A stretch of DNA of 64,000 bases, taken from assembly GCF_900090305.1 (NCBI RefSeq), contig NZ_LT607751.1, forward strand, positions 3,968,001-4,032,000, written 5' to 3'. The translations under genes and the position numbers were made by a program. The notes beneath the pieces are model-generated. The model did no database searches. It was given only the letters and a program-made list of their open reading frames with translations, and was not told where the DNA came from. The stretch is from Micromonospora siamensis. Its GTDB lineage: Bacteria; Actinomycetota; Actinomycetes; Mycobacteriales; Micromonosporaceae. Each line of letters begins with the position of its first letter. Positions within the stretch are counted from its first letter, which is position 1. This document shows, in pieces, positions 27,501 through 37,600 of this stretch.

Positions 27501-30500
27501 GCCTTCAGGGACAGGCCGGGGATGCCGAGATCGAGCGGCACGTTGACGCCGAGGCAGCCGTTGTCGGTGACGTCCGTGCAGCCATCGGCAACGGTTGGCG
27601 CGCCGCGCGAGGTGGTCAGCTTGATCCTGATCGACTGGAAGTCCTCCGGCTTGCACGGCACGGTCACCCCCGAGCGGCAACCGACCACCACGCTGACCCC
27701 GGAATCGAGGTCGGCGAGCACGTCGTTGAGCGCGGCCTGCATGCCGGCGCTGTCCAGCGTGGCGTTCGCCAGCACCGGGCCGATCGCCGCCTTGACGTCC
27801 GCGCGCAGCTGCGCGACGAACTTCTGGCCCTGGGCCAGGTCGTCGCCGACCAGGGGTAGCTTGCCGTCGAAGCTGGCCAGCCGCAGCGCCTCCTCCACCT
27901 TCGCCAGGTAGCCGTCGATGCCGACGTTGAAGTCGGTCAGCTTCATGGCCAGGTTGGCGAAGCAGGAGTCCAGGTTCGGGGTGCCCGCCGTCGGGGTGAG
28001 GTCCAGGCCCATGGTGAAGGTGAACAGGTTGGTGGCGTCGGCCGGCTCGCAGTTGTTGACGTACAGCGGGGCCCGGGCGCAGATCGGTACGGTCGTGCCA
28101 CCCACCCCGCCGCCGCAGTCGGTGCCGGTGGTGGTGAACTGCGGGGTCACCGCGAGCAGGTTGCTGATCGGCCCGTCCTCGGTCAGCCCGCCGAGGCCCA
28201 CGCTGAGGTTGGCCCTGACGGTGGCCGGGTCGGTGTCCTTCTTGCCCAGGTCCAGGGCGAGCGGGCCGACCCGGGCGGCGATGGCCCCGTTGGTGATGCC
28301 GCCGGAGACGGTCACCCCCGCGGAGGAGGTGTGGTCCAGCAGCGGCGCGGAGTCCAGCCGCAGCGGCAGCAGCAGCCCCAGCTTGGCGTTGGCGCTGACG
28401 TCGAGGGCGAACGTGCCGGAGCTGTCCAGGCTGACCAGGTCCCGGCCGCCGCCGAAGCCGACGTTGATCGGGCCGCCGGTGTGGAAGTCCCGCTTCCAGT
28501 CCAACCCGATGCGCAGGAACGGGCCGCCCTCGCGCTGGTCGAGGGTGAAGCTGACGCCGCTGCCCGTGCCGATGGCGCGGTTGAGCACGTCGAGGGCGTC
28601 CTGGAGGTTGTCCGGCGGGGCGGCGAGCAGCGTGTCCAGCGCGTCGGCCAGTTCCGGCCGCAGGGCGTACGCGGTGCCGTCGGTCGGCTTCGGGGTGCCG
28701 GCCGCGTCGATGCGCAACGTCTGCCCGTCGATCCGGTCCAGCACCCGGTACGCCTGGCTGCCGATCACGATGGTCCGCCCGGCGAGCTTCGGGTCGAACG
28801 CCGAGTCGCTGTCGCGGGTGCCGTCGTGCAGCGTGAAGTTCGCCCCGTCGGCGGCGTACGTGACGTCGCCGCCGACGCCGCTCTCGTCGGCGCCGAGCAG
28901 CTGCCGCGCGGAGCGGCCGATCAGCGGGATCTCCTTGTCCAGCGGGCCGCTGCCGCCGGCGGGCTGGGACAGCGCGCTGTTGACCAGGCGCAGCGCCTCG
29001 ACCACCACCGCGAAGAGCGCCTTCGGGTCGTCGGGGTCGAAGTCGACGGCGAACAGGCCGCTCAGGCCGGAGGTGTTCACCACCGGCTGCTGGCCGGCGA
29101 TCCAGCTCACGTCCACGCCGATGCCCTGCCCGAGGGGGCCGGTGTCGCCGGGGACGCCGACCTTGACCCGGCCGGTGGTCTTCACCGACGAGGAGACGGC
29201 GAACAGGCTGCCCGGCTCGGACCGCAGCTTCGAGAACAGGGTGCCGAGGCTGATGTCCTGGGCCTGCTTGAAGGAGACCTGGAGCATGCGCTGCCCGGCG
29301 GTGGCCGGGCCGACGGTCAGGTCGCCGCCCAGCTTGACCTTGAGGAAGCCGGCGGTGGCGTAGAAGTCGACGCCCGTGGCGATCGGGAAGTCGGCGGTGA
29401 ACAGCGGCACCGCCGGGTCGGTACGCAGAAGCACCCGGTCGGCGTTCGCCGCCGGGCTGCCCAGGTCGTCGCGCAGGTCCAGCACGAGGGTGACCGCGGC
29501 GCTGTAGCGGGGCTTCACCCTGGCGAGGCTGGCCTGGGCGTTGGCCACCCGCAGGCCGACCTTCCTGTTGTCGTCGACCGGGTCGGTGAACGCGCTGGCC
29601 AGCTCCACCGCGCCGATGTTCGGGCTGGAGCCGCTGATCACCCAGACGCTGTCGTTGGTGGGCTGCCCACCGATCCAGGGCTGGGCGAGGGTCACCGAGT
29701 TGGCGGTGTTGGCCTGCACGGTGCCGGCGGAGGTGCCGGCGACCACCCGCTGTCCGACCAGGGCGCCCGGGGTGAACCGGTCGCCGGCGACGGTGAAGCC
29801 GTTCGCGGTGTACGTCGCGCCGCGCCCGGACGTCGAGGCGGCACCCGGGTCCAGCGGCACCTCCACGGTGGACTCGCGCTCCAGCTTCACCCGGAACGTC
29901 AGCTTGTCGCCGGCGAAGGCGAGGCCGTCCACCGGCAGGCCCTCGGCGGCGAGCAGCGCGACCAGTTCCTGGATGGAGGAGAACGTCGGCTGCCCGGCCT
30001 GGGCCGGGTCGTCCTTGCTCGGGTCGAACGCGGGATCGTCGGGGCGGGGGTGGACGTGCTTCTTCAGGAACGCGGTCAGCTTCTCGTTGACCTGCACCGC
30101 GTCGGCGAAGGTGCCCTTGAGGAAGGGCAGGTCGAGGTTGCCGGCCGGACCGCTGCGCTGCACCCCGGAGAGCAGGGTGGCGAGCTGGGCCAGGCCGGAG
30201 GCGAGGTCCAGCGGGCTCATGTTGCGGAACTTCGCGATGGTCTCGTCGAGGCCGGTGGTGGTCACGGTCGGGGCGCCGGCGGCGATGTCGTTCCAGTCGA
30301 CGGCGACGGTGGCCGCGATGGCGGGCAGCGCGAACGGTGCGCCGGAGGTGGCCGCGCCGAGCTTGATCACGCCGTGCACCGAGCCGGGACCCGCCTCGGT
30401 CTCGGTGTCGGAGATCCGGCCGCCGCCGGAGCCGTCGAGGGACGCCTGGACCAACCCGGCCAGCGAACCGGTCGCGCCCAGCTCACCGGTGTTCGCCCCG

Positions 30501-31201
30501 GCGGCGGTGTCGAACGCCAGCTTGCCGTCACCGTTGGGGTCGGTGAGGGTGACCTTCACGTGGGTGCGGGCGGTCAGCGAACTGCCGGCGGTGAGGGTGA
30601 CCCCGAGGATGCCGTACGCGGCGGTGGCCTTGTCCAGGTCGGCGCGCAGCCGCGCCGCGGCGTCGATGTCGATGCGCGGGGTGTCCCCGTCGCGCACCAG
30701 GTACGTCTCGCCGGCGGCGGTGTGCCGGGCCCGCAGGTGCAGGGTGGCCCAGCCGGTGACGGTCGCCGCCTTGTCCAGCGTGACCCCGCCGACGGCGAGG
30801 TCCCGGTCGGCGACCTCCCGTTTCGTGGTCAGCAGCACGTCCAGCAGGTGGTCGCCGCCGCTGGTGGTGACCTGGCTGGTGAGCCGCGTGCCCCCGCCCA
30901 GGTCGACGTCGTCCCTGTTCAGGCCGGTCGCCAGCGCGTCGGAGGCGGCGCGGGCCAGATGGTCCGCGTCGACCAGCGAGCCGGGGCTCACCCCCAGCAG
31001 CGGCAACGGCTGGGCCAGCAGGCCCACCCGGTCCAGGCCGCCCTCGCTCCAGGTGGCGGTCCGGGCCATCAGGTTCTTCAGCGCGGTCTCCCACGCCTCG
31101 TCCGCGTGGGCCGGCGCCGCCGTCCACACCAGAGCCATCGCGGCTGTCACCACCGTGGCGGTCGCCGCCGCGAGCAGTCTCCGTAGAGCCACCTGAGCCA
31201 C
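21530..31201 (-). CDS. Giant secreted RTX (hemolysin-type calcium-binding repeat) protein, 3,223 aa
   Basis: The signal peptide (about 1-33, ending APAHA) is followed by an about 1,890-residue region rich in beta strands and Asp/Gly/Thr. No catalytic motif was recognised there; two related modules occur near residues 457-520 and 780-845. Residues about 1925-3005 hold dozens of GGxGxD-type RTX nonapeptides (such as [17 protein letters not shown] and [17 protein letters not shown]) that would fold as calcium-binding beta-rolls. A unique tail of about 200 residues follows. A surface, adhesin or extracellular-matrix role is likely. The start is GTG 31201; a GTG three codons later has a better-spaced AAGGTGG. 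No type I exporter gene is adjacent, and the Sec signal fits. Confidence 0.88.
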   Translation of the reverse strand: MAQVALRRLLAAATATVVTAAMALVWTAAPAHADEAWETALKNLMARTATWSEGGLDRVGLLAQPLPLLGVSPGSLVDADHLARAASDALATGLNRDDVDLGGGTRLTSQVTTSGGDHLLDVLLTTKREVADRDLAVGGVTLDKAATVTGWATLHLRARHTAAGETYLVRDGDTPRIDIDAAARLRADLDKATAAYGILGVTLTAGSSLTARTHVKVTLTDPNGDGKLAFDTAAGANTGELGATGSLAGLVQASLDGSGGGRISDTETEAGPGSVHGVIKLGAATSGAPFALPAIAATVAVDWNDIAAGAPTVTTTGLDETIAKFRNMSPLDLASGLAQLATLLSGVQRSGPAGNLDLPFLKGTFADAVQVNEKLTAFLKKHVHPRPDDPAFDPSKDDPAQAGQPTFSSIQELVALLAAEGLPVDGLAFAGDKLTFRVKLERESTVEVPLDPGAASTSGRGATYTANGFTVAGDRFTPGALVGQRVVAGTSAGTVQANTANSVTLAQPWIGGQPTNDSVWVISGSSPNIGAVELASAFTDPVDDNRKVGLRVANAQASLARVKPRYSAAVTLVLDLRDDLGSPAANADRVLLRTDPAVPLFTADFPIATGVDFYATAGFLKVKLGGDLTVGPATAGQRMLQVSFKQAQDISLGTLFSKLRSEPGSLFAVSSSVKTTGRVKVGVPGDTGPLGQGIGVDVSWIAGQQPVVNTSGLSGLFAVDFDPDDPKALFAVVVEALRLVNSALSQPAGGSGPLDKEIPLIGRSARQLLGADESGVGGDVTYAADGANFTLHDGTRDSDSAFDPKLAGRTIVIGSQAYRVLDRIDGQTLRIDAAGTPKPTDGTAYALRPELADALDTLLAAPPDNLQDALDVLNRAIGTGSGVSFTLDQREGGPFLRIGLDWKRDFHTGGPINVGFGGGRDLVSLDSSGTFALDVSANAKLGLLLPLRLDSAPLLDHTSSAGVTVSGGITNGAIAARVGPLALDLGKKDTDPATVRANLSVGLGGLTEDGPISNLLAVTPQFTTTGTDCGGGVGGTTVPICARAPLYVNNCEPADATNLFTFTMGLDLTPTAGTPNLDSCFANLAMKLTDFNVGIDGYLAKVEEALRLASFDGKLPLVGDDLAQGQKFVAQLRADVKAAIGPVLANATLDSAGMQAALNDVLADLDSGVSVVVGCRSGVTVPCKPEDFQSIRIKLTTSRGAPTVADGCTDVTDNGCLGVNVPLDLGIPGLSLKAKKGATDGIQAKLGWKLHLDLVLDREEGFYVPTHDGDTTPEVQIGANFDMTGDLAAQLAFIQVNATKQKTDPLVKAYFGVDLKGSPEEKSCFDPTDTVACAGDPGAKLTLAEFGDLGELLATDLTAKVDIDWKLKAVVNTGDEAGSALPGISARFGLSWALTHKQGQLEATGAGVDQGLKVTFTEIELDAGAFFDKILKPVVAKLKTVTGPLQPVLDTLYAPIPVLSDLSKATGGPDITLVWLAKTFSTLSGGPDLRFVDTVREVINFVNKDLDCDTGCAIPLGQFLVDPAKALTTEASPASAESLIDRASDLTKAPSDTTVKQAIDNAAGGDGDKLFTPKAGETKSTAEKTGFSFPIFDNPGSLFGLLMGQDVELVSFDSGPLTLGFSWRQSFGPVYAPPPVMITLAGSASVTARFIAGLDTAGIRHAIEAANDGTAVDAVSLLDGLYFKTADSTGKAVPVVTLRGEIAAGAEVSVLIVKAGIQGGIRLTVGFSWNDPNNDGKFRTSEFLQALLVNPICLFTTSGQLSVFLKVYITIDLFLFSKTFDFTLVDATLLDFRAQPDCKPKPPELGGTVGDTLVVFAGRFGKDAQRGNSAWDNTKPTYAGDVIKVYALHYATGDAGFDGFAVEALGRKQEFLDPNLERVVVDGRGYQVADAAKTSMSVLMLGDGDTGGDGTKTSTFDKEAVVIGSDGRDQIRTGTGPAWVDGRGGDDVIVTAEAAGQVARVAGGPGQDTVTTGDGNDVVAGDSTLGGTDRPATPVQTGVGSTSLSGLIDWTTLTAPGEGATGDTDHVTVGHGASTVYGNGGDDVLGVVLDDRPNGKNTLVGGPGGDTVNGGKNDDTIHAYDSTVPADADQTGAGDVGLVNQVDTGAGQDTVYGSAGTDLVVSHSANGQTGHLYGYGGEDVLVGGYGTDQIFGGPADDYVIAEPSSVGAPGASDGYGPYREVTHQPLPSGTQSQAKLLVGGLGSDHVIGGDGGATVFGDRHLPAETCADATSADAQPTPADQGAADLILGGSGVEVVSAGGGNDRADLGGGADRACGQLGDDTLHLGGDADRAWGGPGVDQLLGDDGDDLLFGNAGDDGLFGGPGVDTAEGDEGGDQVFGGPDADVLYGGGRAAGLTDGRDFLYGEEGADRIVGDNGTARVGDVGPYPLDLAGDVAGAGAGDVISGGGDDDVAYGGLGDDRINGDGGNDQIEGNNGADLVHGDLGRDEIVGGSGQEPTAGTGRPDGGDQLYGDADTDLIAGDNARFAPATTDATRVTQGRTGPQRRVTLLDLGFTPAAGTSGGDLISGGDADDVLFGQGGPDRVRGDGGADFAEGGPGSDWVEGDSGDDDLVGGSSTAYDGTGAATTGQPDAADAVFGGPGSDAVIGDNGAVLRPLAGEQPTPVTVRAAADATAFGPRIVVLLDRAAATANRYGADRISGGDGVDTLWGQDGDDALTGDGDGDYLEGNGGADALRGDSPLGAAGRSTVTPLPDPGWPGEPSAAADLVGAGAPAGQDDLIGGSAAAGFRDTGDVIEGNGGDDVVLGDNGSLLRTVSTVAGRQVERVYTERYPTGAVPADATVVRTHDPALPGPSTRFCTTAQPTCEPAGAFGADQLYGDGGNDGVWGQDGDDTIRGGAGDDDLLGELGADTVYGDDGRDAILGDRGGVVNQYLNADDVAALGFTTTLSSTPQETYTGFRAGDYDRRVDLLHDTDGDAWIGSATSAPMPYAGLTSGAGDVLRGGPGADNIHGGFGDDIANGDSGGDEVFGGEGADVLWGGQGCDRVLDAANPQCLVAGVFSAAARGDHDQYVDHLFGGAGATSGPAVTAMLGADLLDFRPRGAYPGNCAAGAWPVDTTSGTIDPCRWFELTGLDNDDPADNQHHHGTDWMYGGWDRDVLQGDVTQNGPNNGDRLFDWNGAYNLFTHCNAAYGGFNDVRQHSPAMQDFLTRLAWATGAGRSPSDVTTAGTSAFIELSYVYPRDNPDQGAGAAFPTTPGHFDGPSCTD

Positions 31202-31409
31202 CTTTCTCGGACGGCCGTCACCGACGGCGCGGCGTCAGCACATCGGCCACTCAGGAAACTCTCAACAACTGTGTCGGCAGCGTGACACCGCGTCAGGACG
31301 AACGGCCGAGCCGGACCGCCGGGACGGGCCAACACACTGGTCCCGCGGGTCGCTCCGTGCCCGTCGCACCGCGCCCGAACCCGTCCACCGAGCCCTGCCG
31401 GGAGGCACC

Positions 31410-33368
31410 GTGCCGCGTCGGATCCCCACCCTCTGCGCCGCGCTGCTCGGCGGCGCCGCCCTGCTGGCCAGCGCCACCGCCGCCGCCGGCGCGCCCGTCG
31501 ACCCCGGTCCGCGCGCCGCCGCCACCGCCGACCCGGACGCCGCCGCGCCGTACCGGGTCACCCATCTCAAGAGCCAGGCCGACGTCGACGCGGTGGCCCG
31601 CACCGGCGCGGCCATCGACCACGTCGAGCACGGCGAGCTGACCGTCAGCGCCACCCCCGCCGAGGTACGCGCCATCACCCGCCTCGGCCTGCGCACGGTG
31701 GCGCTGTCCACCGCGCCGGAGGTGGGCACGATGGCGTTCCCGGCCGCCGACGCGGCGTACCACGACCACGCGGAGACCATCGCGGCCGTGGACGCGATCG
31801 TGGCGGCCCACCCGACGATCGCCAGCAAGCAGGTCATCGGCACCTCGTACGAGGGTCGGGACATCGTGGCGTTGAAGATCTCCGACAACGTCGGCGCCGA
31901 CGAGCCCGAGCCGGAGGTGCTGTTCACCGCCAACCAGCACGCCCGCGAGCACCTCACCGTCGAGCAGGCGCTCTATCTGGCCGACCAGCTCACCGGCAGG
32001 TACGGCGCCGACGCCCGGGTCACCCGGCTGGTGGACAGCCGGGAGTTCTGGATCATCCCGATGGTGAACCCGGACGGGGTGGAGTACGACATCGCCACCG
32101 GGACGTACCGCAGCTGGCGCAAGAACCGGCAGCCCAACAGCGGCAGCACCGCCGTCGGCACCGACCTGAACCGCAACTGGGGCTACAAGTGGGGCTGCTG
32201 CGGCGGCTCGTCGAAGTACCCGTCGTCGGACACCTACCGCGGGCCGTCCGCCTTCTCCGCCCCCGAGACGAAGGCGGTGCGTGACTTCGTGCTCGGCCGC
32301 CGGATCGGCGGTGTCCAGCAGATCAAGGCGGCCATCGACTTCCACTCCTACTCGGAGCTGGTGCTCTGGCCGTTCGGCTACACCAGCGCCGGGGTGGTCA
32401 CCGGGATGACCGCGGACCAGAACCTGATGTTCAAGACCATCGGGCAGCAGCTGGCCGCCACGAACGGCTACACCGCCGAGCAGGCCAGCGCCCTCTACGT
32501 CACCGACGGGTCGATCGACGACTGGCTCTGGGGCGACCAGGGCATCGTCAACTTCACCTTCGAGCTGTATCCCACCGACCCGACCGTCGGCTTCTATCCG
32601 CCCGCGTCGGTGATCCCGACGGAGACCGCCCGCAACCGGGAGGCCGTGCTGCTGCTCTCCGAGTACGCCGACTGCCCGTACCGGGCGATCGGCAAGGCGG
32701 CCACGTACTGCCCGTCGCCCGACGACTTCACCATGGCCGCCAGCCCCTCCACCGGCACCGTCGCCGCGGGCGCGTCGGTCACCACCACCGTCACCACCAC
32801 GGTCAGCGCCGGCAGCGCGCAGCAGCTCACGCTGAGCGCCAGCGGCCTACCGGCGGGGGCCAGCGCAATCTTCTTCCCGCCGACCATCACGGCCGGGCAG
32901 AGCGCCACGATGACCGTCACCACCGCGCCCGGCACCACCCCGGCCAGCTACGCGGTCACCGTCACCGGCACGGGCAGCGTCGTCACCCGCTCCACCACGT
33001 ACGGGCTGGACGTCGACGGTCGGCCGGGCTGCACGGCGAGCAACGACACCGACCTGACCATCCCCGAGCTGGCCAGCGCGGCCAGCCCCGTGACGATCGG
33101 CGGCTGCGCCGGCAACGCCACCGCCACCAGCAGCGTCGAGGTGCACATCGTGCACCCGTACATCGGTGACCTGGTGGTCAGTCTGATCGCGCCCGACGGC
33201 ACCGAGTACGTGCTGCACGACCGGGCCGGCGGCGGTGCCGACAACATCGACCGGACCTTCCCGGTCGACCTGTCCAGCGAGGTCGCCAACGGGACCTGGA
33301 ACCTGAGGGTCTCCGACGAGTCCTTCGGCGACAGCGGTTACCTGGACCGCTGGTCGCTGTCGCTGTGA
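31410..33368 (+). CDS. Secreted M14 zinc carboxypeptidase with P-domain
   Basis: The 652-residue exported peptidase has a signal peptide at about 1-28 and an M14 domain at about 110-430. Zinc ligands are in [12 protein letters not shown] (H177, E180) and [13 protein letters not shown]. The substrate-site motif [14 protein letters not shown] is present, and the catalytic Glu is in FTFELYP (about E385). A linker or Ig-like segment follows (about 445-540). The C-terminal P/Homo-B domain is about 543-652 ([47 protein letters not shown]). The GTG start has GGGAGG 5 bp before it. It is divergent from the RTX gene. Confidence 0.95.
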   Translation: MPRRIPTLCAALLGGAALLASATAAAGAPVDPGPRAAATADPDAAAPYRVTHLKSQADVDAVARTGAAIDHVEHGELTVSATPAEVRAITRLGLRTVALSTAPEVGTMAFPAADAAYHDHAETIAAVDAIVAAHPTIASKQVIGTSYEGRDIVALKISDNVGADEPEPEVLFTANQHAREHLTVEQALYLADQLTGRYGADARVTRLVDSREFWIIPMVNPDGVEYDIATGTYRSWRKNRQPNSGSTAVGTDLNRNWGYKWGCCGGSSKYPSSDTYRGPSAFSAPETKAVRDFVLGRRIGGVQQIKAAIDFHSYSELVLWPFGYTSAGVVTGMTADQNLMFKTIGQQLAATNGYTAEQASALYVTDGSIDDWLWGDQGIVNFTFELYPTDPTVGFYPPASVIPTETARNREAVLLLSEYADCPYRAIGKAATYCPSPDDFTMAASPSTGTVAAGASVTTTVTTTVSAGSAQQLTLSASGLPAGASAIFFPPTITAGQSATMTVTTAPGTTPASYAVTVTGTGSVVTRSTTYGLDVDGRPGCTASNDTDLTIPELASAASPVTIGGCAGNATATSSVEVHIVHPYIGDLVVSLIAPDGTEYVLHDRAGGGADNIDRTFPVDLSSEVANGTWNLRVSDESFGDSGYLDRWSLSL

Positions 33369-34414
33369 GCGTGTGGAGGGACCCCCGAGCCGGGGTCCCT
33401 CCACACCGTCCCGCCCGTCCGGGGCAGCATCGGGCAGCGCGGCCGGGTGAGCCGCTCGTAGCCGACCACCGCCCGGCCCAACGCGACCCCCCAACCGAGG
33501 AAGACCAGCTCGGTGCCGGCCACCGCCCACCCACGCCCCAGCTCCGCCCAGGTGGTCCGGCCCCCGGCCAGCGCCGCGCTCATCAACCACACCCCGATCA
33601 GGCCGTACGAGGTGAGCGCCGACGCCACCACACCGGCCGGGGCGAGCACCAGCGCCCGGGGCACCGGACGGCCCGCCCACGGCGTCCAGCGGGGGAACTC
33701 CTGCCCCCACCGGTGGGCGAGGCCGAGGGTGAGCAGCCCGCCGAGGGCCGGCCCGGCGGTGACCGCCACGGCGATCGCCGGGGACAGGTCCCGGCGGGCG
33801 GCGGCGAGCACGTCGGCCGGGACACCCAGCGGTACGCCGCCCAGCCACAGCAGGTGCGGCAGGGTGAACCCGAGCAGCGGCAGCGCCGCGGCCGCGTACA
33901 CCCAGCCGCGCAGCGGGACCGGGACGGGGCGCGGTCCGGCGGCGTCGGGATGGCCGCACCCGGGCCGGCGCGCGGCCACCGCGACCCGCGCGAAGAGCAG
34001 ACCCCCGGCGAGCAGGAGCAGCCGGTTGCCGACGTCCCGCCAGTCGGTGGGGTGGCCGGCCGCGGCGGCGGGCAGCTCGAAGAGCAGGTGTCCCGGGAAG
34101 GAGAGCACGACCAGCGCCAGCGCGGCGACCGAGGCCGGCCAGGCGACGAGCGGCCCCCGGCGCCGCAGCGCGACCACGGCCACCAGCGCGAGCAGTCCGC
34201 AGAGGACGACCGCCACCCGGCCCTCCACCGCCGACAGGCTCACCACCCGGTCGGCGTCGCAGCCGGTGGCCAGGTCGGCACGAGCGGGTGGCCGGGTCCG
34301 GTCGCAGGCGGTCCAGCCCCACCGGCCGCCGCACGCCCAGTAGAGCCGGACCGTGCCGTAGCCGGCGGCGAAGCAGAGGGCGGCCCGGGCACGTCGTCGC
34401 TGTCTCGTCAGCAC
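33338..34414 (-). CDS. Multi-pass membrane protein of unknown function
   Basis: The about 358-residue protein has eight or so hydrophobic segments (for example [70 protein letters not shown]) and the N-terminal motif [12 protein letters not shown] seen in some actinomycete membrane proteins. No function can be given. The start GTG at 34414 is uncertain because its upstream GGAGG is very close. Oddly, the last codons run through a strong hairpin terminator (33371-33406) and overlap the end of the convergent M14 gene by 31 bp, so the true stop or its use may differ between strains. Confidence 0.7.
   Translation of the reverse strand: MLTRQRRRARAALCFAAGYGTVRLYWACGGRWGWTACDRTRPPARADLATGCDADRVVSLSAVEGRVAVVLCGLLALVAVVALRRRGPLVAWPASVAALALVVLSFPGHLLFELPAAAAGHPTDWRDVGNRLLLLAGGLLFARVAVAARRPGCGHPDAAGPRPVPVPLRGWVYAAAALPLLGFTLPHLLWLGGVPLGVPADVLAAARRDLSPAIAVAVTAGPALGGLLTLGLAHRWGQEFPRWTPWAGRPVPRALVLAPAGVVASALTSYGLIGVWLMSAALAGGRTTWAELGRGWAVAGTELVFLGWGVALGRAVVGYERLTRPRCPMLPRTGGTVWRDPGSGVPPHAHSDSDQRSR
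33371..33406 (+). terminator. Hairpin terminator after the M14 gene
   Basis: 15-bp perfect arms (33371-33385 and 33392-33406) with a 6-base loop start 2 bp after the M14 stop. The same bases encode part of the tail of the opposing membrane protein. Confidence 0.85.
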
Positions 34415-34439
34415 CCCTCCACCGTCCCGGCCGGACGAT

Positions 34440-34877
34440 GTGCCGCCCTGGCCCGGCGGCGGGATCCGCCTCCCCACCGGGAGGGACGGCCCCGGCCAGG
34501 TGGGCCTGCTCGGCGCGCTGGCCTGGGTGGCGTTCCTGCTGATCGGGCGCCTGGTGGGCCGGCTGGCTCGGCATCGGCCAGCTCTACGCGGTCGGGGCCT
34601 CGGTGGCGTCCTGGTGCAGCTGCTCACCGCACCGGTGTCGCTGGCCGTGAACGTCGTCGCGCACCTGGTCTCGGCCGCGGGGCTGACCCGCGTCCCGGCC
34701 CGGCCCGCGGCCGGACTCGACGGGCCGGCCCAGCCCGGCCACCCGCTGAGCACGGTTACCCCGCTGTTACGCCACGGCGAAGCTCCTGCCGTACGCGCGG
34801 CGCACCGTCGAGCTCGGAGGCCACCCTGGACGGCCGTCGTCGGGTGGCTCCACCGACGGGAGGGAGCACGACCATGA
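34440..34877 (+). CDS. Doubtful small membrane ORF
   Basis: This 145-codon frame fills the otherwise empty 34415-34873 gap. It has high GC at third positions in its first two thirds and two possible membrane spans (LLGALAWVAFLLIGRLVGRL and LLTAPVSLAVNVVAHLVSAA). It has no clear ribosome site, no recognised family, a low-complexity tail, and it overlaps the start of the next gene. It may be a small membrane protein, a gene remnant or a chance ORF. Apart from this frame the gap shows only the promoter region expected for the downstream gene. Confidence 0.25.
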   Translation: MPPWPGGGIRLPTGRDGPGQVGLLGALAWVAFLLIGRLVGRLARHRPALRGRGLGGVLVQLLTAPVSLAVNVVAHLVSAAGLTRVPARPAAGLDGPAQPGHPLSTVTPLLRHGEAPAVRAAHRRARRPPWTAVVGWLHRREGARP

Positions 34878-35431
34878 GGATCAGAAGGACGCTGCTGGCG
34901 GCGGCGCTGCTGCTGGCCGCGCTGGTTGCCGGGGGCCCCGGCACCGCGTCCGGGGCGACGGCGTACTGCGGGATCACCTGGGGCAGCGGGGCGAAGGCGG
35001 CCGGCACGCTCAGCGGGGCACCGCTGGTCGAGGTCCGGGCCGGGCAGGACACCTGCTGGGACCGGGTGGTGTTCGAGTTCGACGGGCCGGTGACCGGCTA
35101 CTCGGTGGCCTACGGCGAGACGTACACCGAGGGGCAGGGGGCGGCGATGTCGCCGTACACCGCCGGAGGGGCGCTGATCAGCGTGTCGCTGCGCGCCCCC
35201 GCGTACGACGCCACGCACCTGGCGACCGTGCCGTACCGGGTGGGCGACCACGCGGTGAACGCGTTCGGGTACCGGACCCTGCGCGACGTGGTGTTCGGCG
35301 GCAGCTTCGAGGGTTACACCACCTTCGCCGTCGGGGTGCGGGCGCAGCTGCCGTTCCGGGTGTTCGTGCTGTCCGGACCGGACAGCCACAGCCGGATCGT
35401 GCTGGACGTCGCCCACCAGTGGCAGGCGTGA
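34874..35431 (+). CDS. Secreted AMIN-like domain protein
   Basis: The 185-residue exported protein has a signal peptide at about 1-27 (ending TASGA). The rest is one beta-rich domain: CWDRVVFEFDGPVTGYSVAY, YEVRY-like strands, LRDVVFGGSFEGYTTFAVGV, FRVFVLSGPDSHSRIVLDVAH. This matches the AMIN-like domain of actinobacterial (lipo)proteins, thought to bind the envelope. No lipobox cysteine is present. The ATG has AGGGAG 7 bp upstream. It precedes the two-component operon on the same strand, but an about 90-bp gap and its own signal suggest separate transcription. Confidence 0.82.
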   Translation: MRIRRTLLAAALLLAALVAGGPGTASGATAYCGITWGSGAKAAGTLSGAPLVEVRAGQDTCWDRVVFEFDGPVTGYSVAYGETYTEGQGAAMSPYTAGGALISVSLRAPAYDATHLATVPYRVGDHAVNAFGYRTLRDVVFGGSFEGYTTFAVGVRAQLPFRVFVLSGPDSHSRIVLDVAHQWQA

Positions 35432-35520
35432 TCGACGCCGGCGCCGAGGGCCCGCCCGGCCCCTCGGCACCGGCCGTTCCGGCAGGTCCGCCCAGGTGAC
35501 GACGGGCCTACGCTGGGGTG

Positions 35521-36198
35521 ATGGAGGGCCGCGTGCTGGTCGTCGAGGACGATGCCGCCATCCGGGAGGTGACCGCCCTCGGCCTGCGCCGGGCCGGTTT
35601 CCGGGTCGGCACCGCCGCCGACGGGCGGGCGGCGCTCGCCGCGTGGCGCGCCGGACCGGTCGACCTGATCGTGCTGGACGTGATGCTGCCCGGGCTCGAC
35701 GGCTTCGAGGTCTGCCGGGAGATCCGCCGCACCAGTCAGGTGCCGATCCTGATGCTCACCGCCCGCACCGACACCATCGACGTGGTGGTCGGGCTGGAGT
35801 GCGGCGCCGACGACTACCTGCGCAAGCCGTTCGACCTGCCGGAGCTGGTGGCCCGGGTACGCGCCGTGCTGCGCCGAGCCACCGTCCCGACCGAGGAGAC
35901 CGCCCTGGTGGTGGGGCGGCTGGAGGTGGACCCGGCCCGGTTCATCGCCCGCCGCGACGACCGTGACCTGCCGCTGACCGCCACCGAGTTCCGGCTGCTG
36001 CTGGAGCTGGCCCGCCACCCCGGCCGGCTGTTCACCCGGGAGGTGCTGCTGGACCGGGTGTGGCAGCACTCCCACCTGGGCGACACCCGGCTGGTGGACG
36101 TGGCGGTGCAGCGGCTGCGGGCCAAGGTCGAGGACGACCCCGCCCACCCGGTCCTGATCCGCACCGTCCGGGGCGCCGGCTACAAGCTGTGCCCGTGA
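35521..36198 (+). CDS. OmpR-family response regulator (CseB-like)
   Basis: The 225-residue regulator has a receiver domain (VLVVEDDAAIREV, phospho-acceptor D53 in LIVLDVMLPG, Thr in LMLTART, Lys in LRKPFD) and a C-terminal winged helix (LTATEFRLLLELARHPGRLF, DTRLVDVAVQRLRAKVE). The segment TIDVVVGLECGADDYLRKPF closely matches CseB, the cell-envelope-stress regulator of Streptomyces. The ATG at 35521 is used; a GTG lies one codon earlier. It is first gene of a three-gene operon with a sensor kinase 10 bp downstream and a lipoprotein. Confidence 0.93.
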   Translation: MEGRVLVVEDDAAIREVTALGLRRAGFRVGTAADGRAALAAWRAGPVDLIVLDVMLPGLDGFEVCREIRRTSQVPILMLTARTDTIDVVVGLECGADDYLRKPFDLPELVARVRAVLRRATVPTEETALVVGRLEVDPARFIARRDDRDLPLTATEFRLLLELARHPGRLFTREVLLDRVWQHSHLGDTRLVDVAVQRLRAKVEDDPAHPVLIRTVRGAGYKLCP

Positions 36199-36208
36199 GG
36201 GAGCACCG

Positions 36209-37600
36209 ATGGCCACCACCGCCGTCCCGCCGGGCCGCCTGCGCCGGCGGCTGGTGGTGGCCTTCGTGCTGGTCGCCGGGGTGTCGGCCGGGGTGCTGGC
36301 CATCGGGTCGTACCTGCTGCTGCGGCAGGCGCGCCTCGACGGCTCGGTGCAGCGGGCCGCCGCCGACACCCGCTACGAGCTGGTGCTGGCCGCGCAGTTC
36401 GTGCCGCTGACCGACGCCCGCCGCGCCGACCTGCTGGCCAGCTTCGCCGGCAGCGGCCGGCAGGTGCTGCTCGTCGACGACGACAACGGCCCGGCCGCCG
36501 GCCCGGGCCCGACGCCGGGGCCGCCCTTGCGGTCCGCGGTCACGGCCGGTCAGCTGGGGTACGAACGCCGCCGCGACCACGGGCGGCAGCTGCTGCTGGT
36601 GGGCGGCCGGATCCCAGGCTCGACCGCGCAGCTGTACTCGGTCACCGTCGAGGACGACCTCGTGGCCGACCTGCACCAGTTGCGCGTGGCGCTCGGCGTG
36701 GGCTGGGCGGCGACGGCGCTGCTCGCCGCCGCTGTCGGGCACACCCTGGCCCGGCGCACGTTGGAGCCGGTGGGCCGGGCCAGCCGCGCCGCCCGGGCAG
36801 TAGCCGAGGGCCTGCTCGACACCCGCCTGCCGGTACGCGGCCGGGACGAGTTCAGCGACTGGTCCGCCGCGTTCAACGAGATGGCGGCGGCGTTGCAGGC
36901 GAAGATCGAGGAGCTGTCCCGGGCACAGGCGAGGGAGCGGCGGTTCACCGCCGACGTGACGCACGAGCTGCGTACCCCGGTGACCGCCCTGGTGGTCGCG
37001 GCCTCGCTGCTGCGCGAGCACCTGGACGCGCTGCCCGCCGAGGCCCGTCGGGAAGCTGAGCTGCTGGTCACCGACGTGGTCCGGCTGCGTCGGCTGGTCG
37101 AGGAGCTGATGGAGATCTCCCGGTTGGACGCCGGCCGGGAGACCCTGGAAGCCCGACCGGTGGACGTGCCCGCCCTGCTGCGCGCGATCGTCGACGGCCG
37201 GGGCTGGCGGGACCGGGTGACCGTCGCGGGCGCGGGCCGGCGGTTCGTGGCGCACACCGATCCGCGTCGGCTGGAGCGGGTGCTGGCGAACCTGGTCGGC
37301 AACGCCGTCGAGCACGGCACCGGCGAACGGCGGGCAACCGTGCGCCGGGACGGCGACCTGCTGGTCGTGACGGTGACCGATCAGGGGCCGGGCATCCCCG
37401 CCGATCACCTGCCGCACCTGTTCGACCGCTTCTACAAGGCCAACCCGGCCCGGGCGGGCGCGGGCAGCGGGCTGGGCCTGGCCATCGCCCGGGAGAACGC
37501 CCGGCTGCTGGGCGCCCGGCTGACGGTAAGCAGCGAGGTCGGTGTGGGCACCGGGTTCCGGCTGGAGCTGCCAATCGACCCGGACGGGGGTGACCGATGA
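36209..37600 (+). CDS. Sensor histidine kinase (CseC-like)
   Basis: The 463-residue membrane kinase has TM1 at about 14-36 (VVAFVLVAGVSAGVLAIGSYLLL), an extracellular sensor of about 120 residues and TM2 at about 162-182. HAMP is at about 183-235. The HisKA domain holds FTADVTHELRTPVTAL (phospho-acceptor H252), and the HATPase domain LVGNAVEHG, TDQGPGIP and GSGLGLAIARENARLLG. It should phosphorylate the regulator encoded upstream. Its stop overlaps the start of the lipoprotein gene (ATGA), indicating tight co-expression. The signal is unknown; envelope stress is inferred from the CseB-like partner. Confidence 0.94.
   Translation: MATTAVPPGRLRRRLVVAFVLVAGVSAGVLAIGSYLLLRQARLDGSVQRAAADTRYELVLAAQFVPLTDARRADLLASFAGSGRQVLLVDDDNGPAAGPGPTPGPPLRSAVTAGQLGYERRRDHGRQLLLVGGRIPGSTAQLYSVTVEDDLVADLHQLRVALGVGWAATALLAAAVGHTLARRTLEPVGRASRAARAVAEGLLDTRLPVRGRDEFSDWSAAFNEMAAALQAKIEELSRAQARERRFTADVTHELRTPVTALVVAASLLREHLDALPAEARREAELLVTDVVRLRRLVEELMEISRLDAGRETLEARPVDVPALLRAIVDGRGWRDRVTVAGAGRRFVAHTDPRRLERVLANLVGNAVEHGTGERRATVRRDGDLLVVTVTDQGPGIPADHLPHLFDRFYKANPARAGAGSGLGLAIARENARLLGARLTVSSEVGVGTGFRLELPIDPDGGDR

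Noticed and set aside
28331..31186. 951-codon plus-strand ORF opposite the RTX N-terminal region
   Set aside because: Antisense shadow in a GC-rich gene; no domain, signal or ribosome site.
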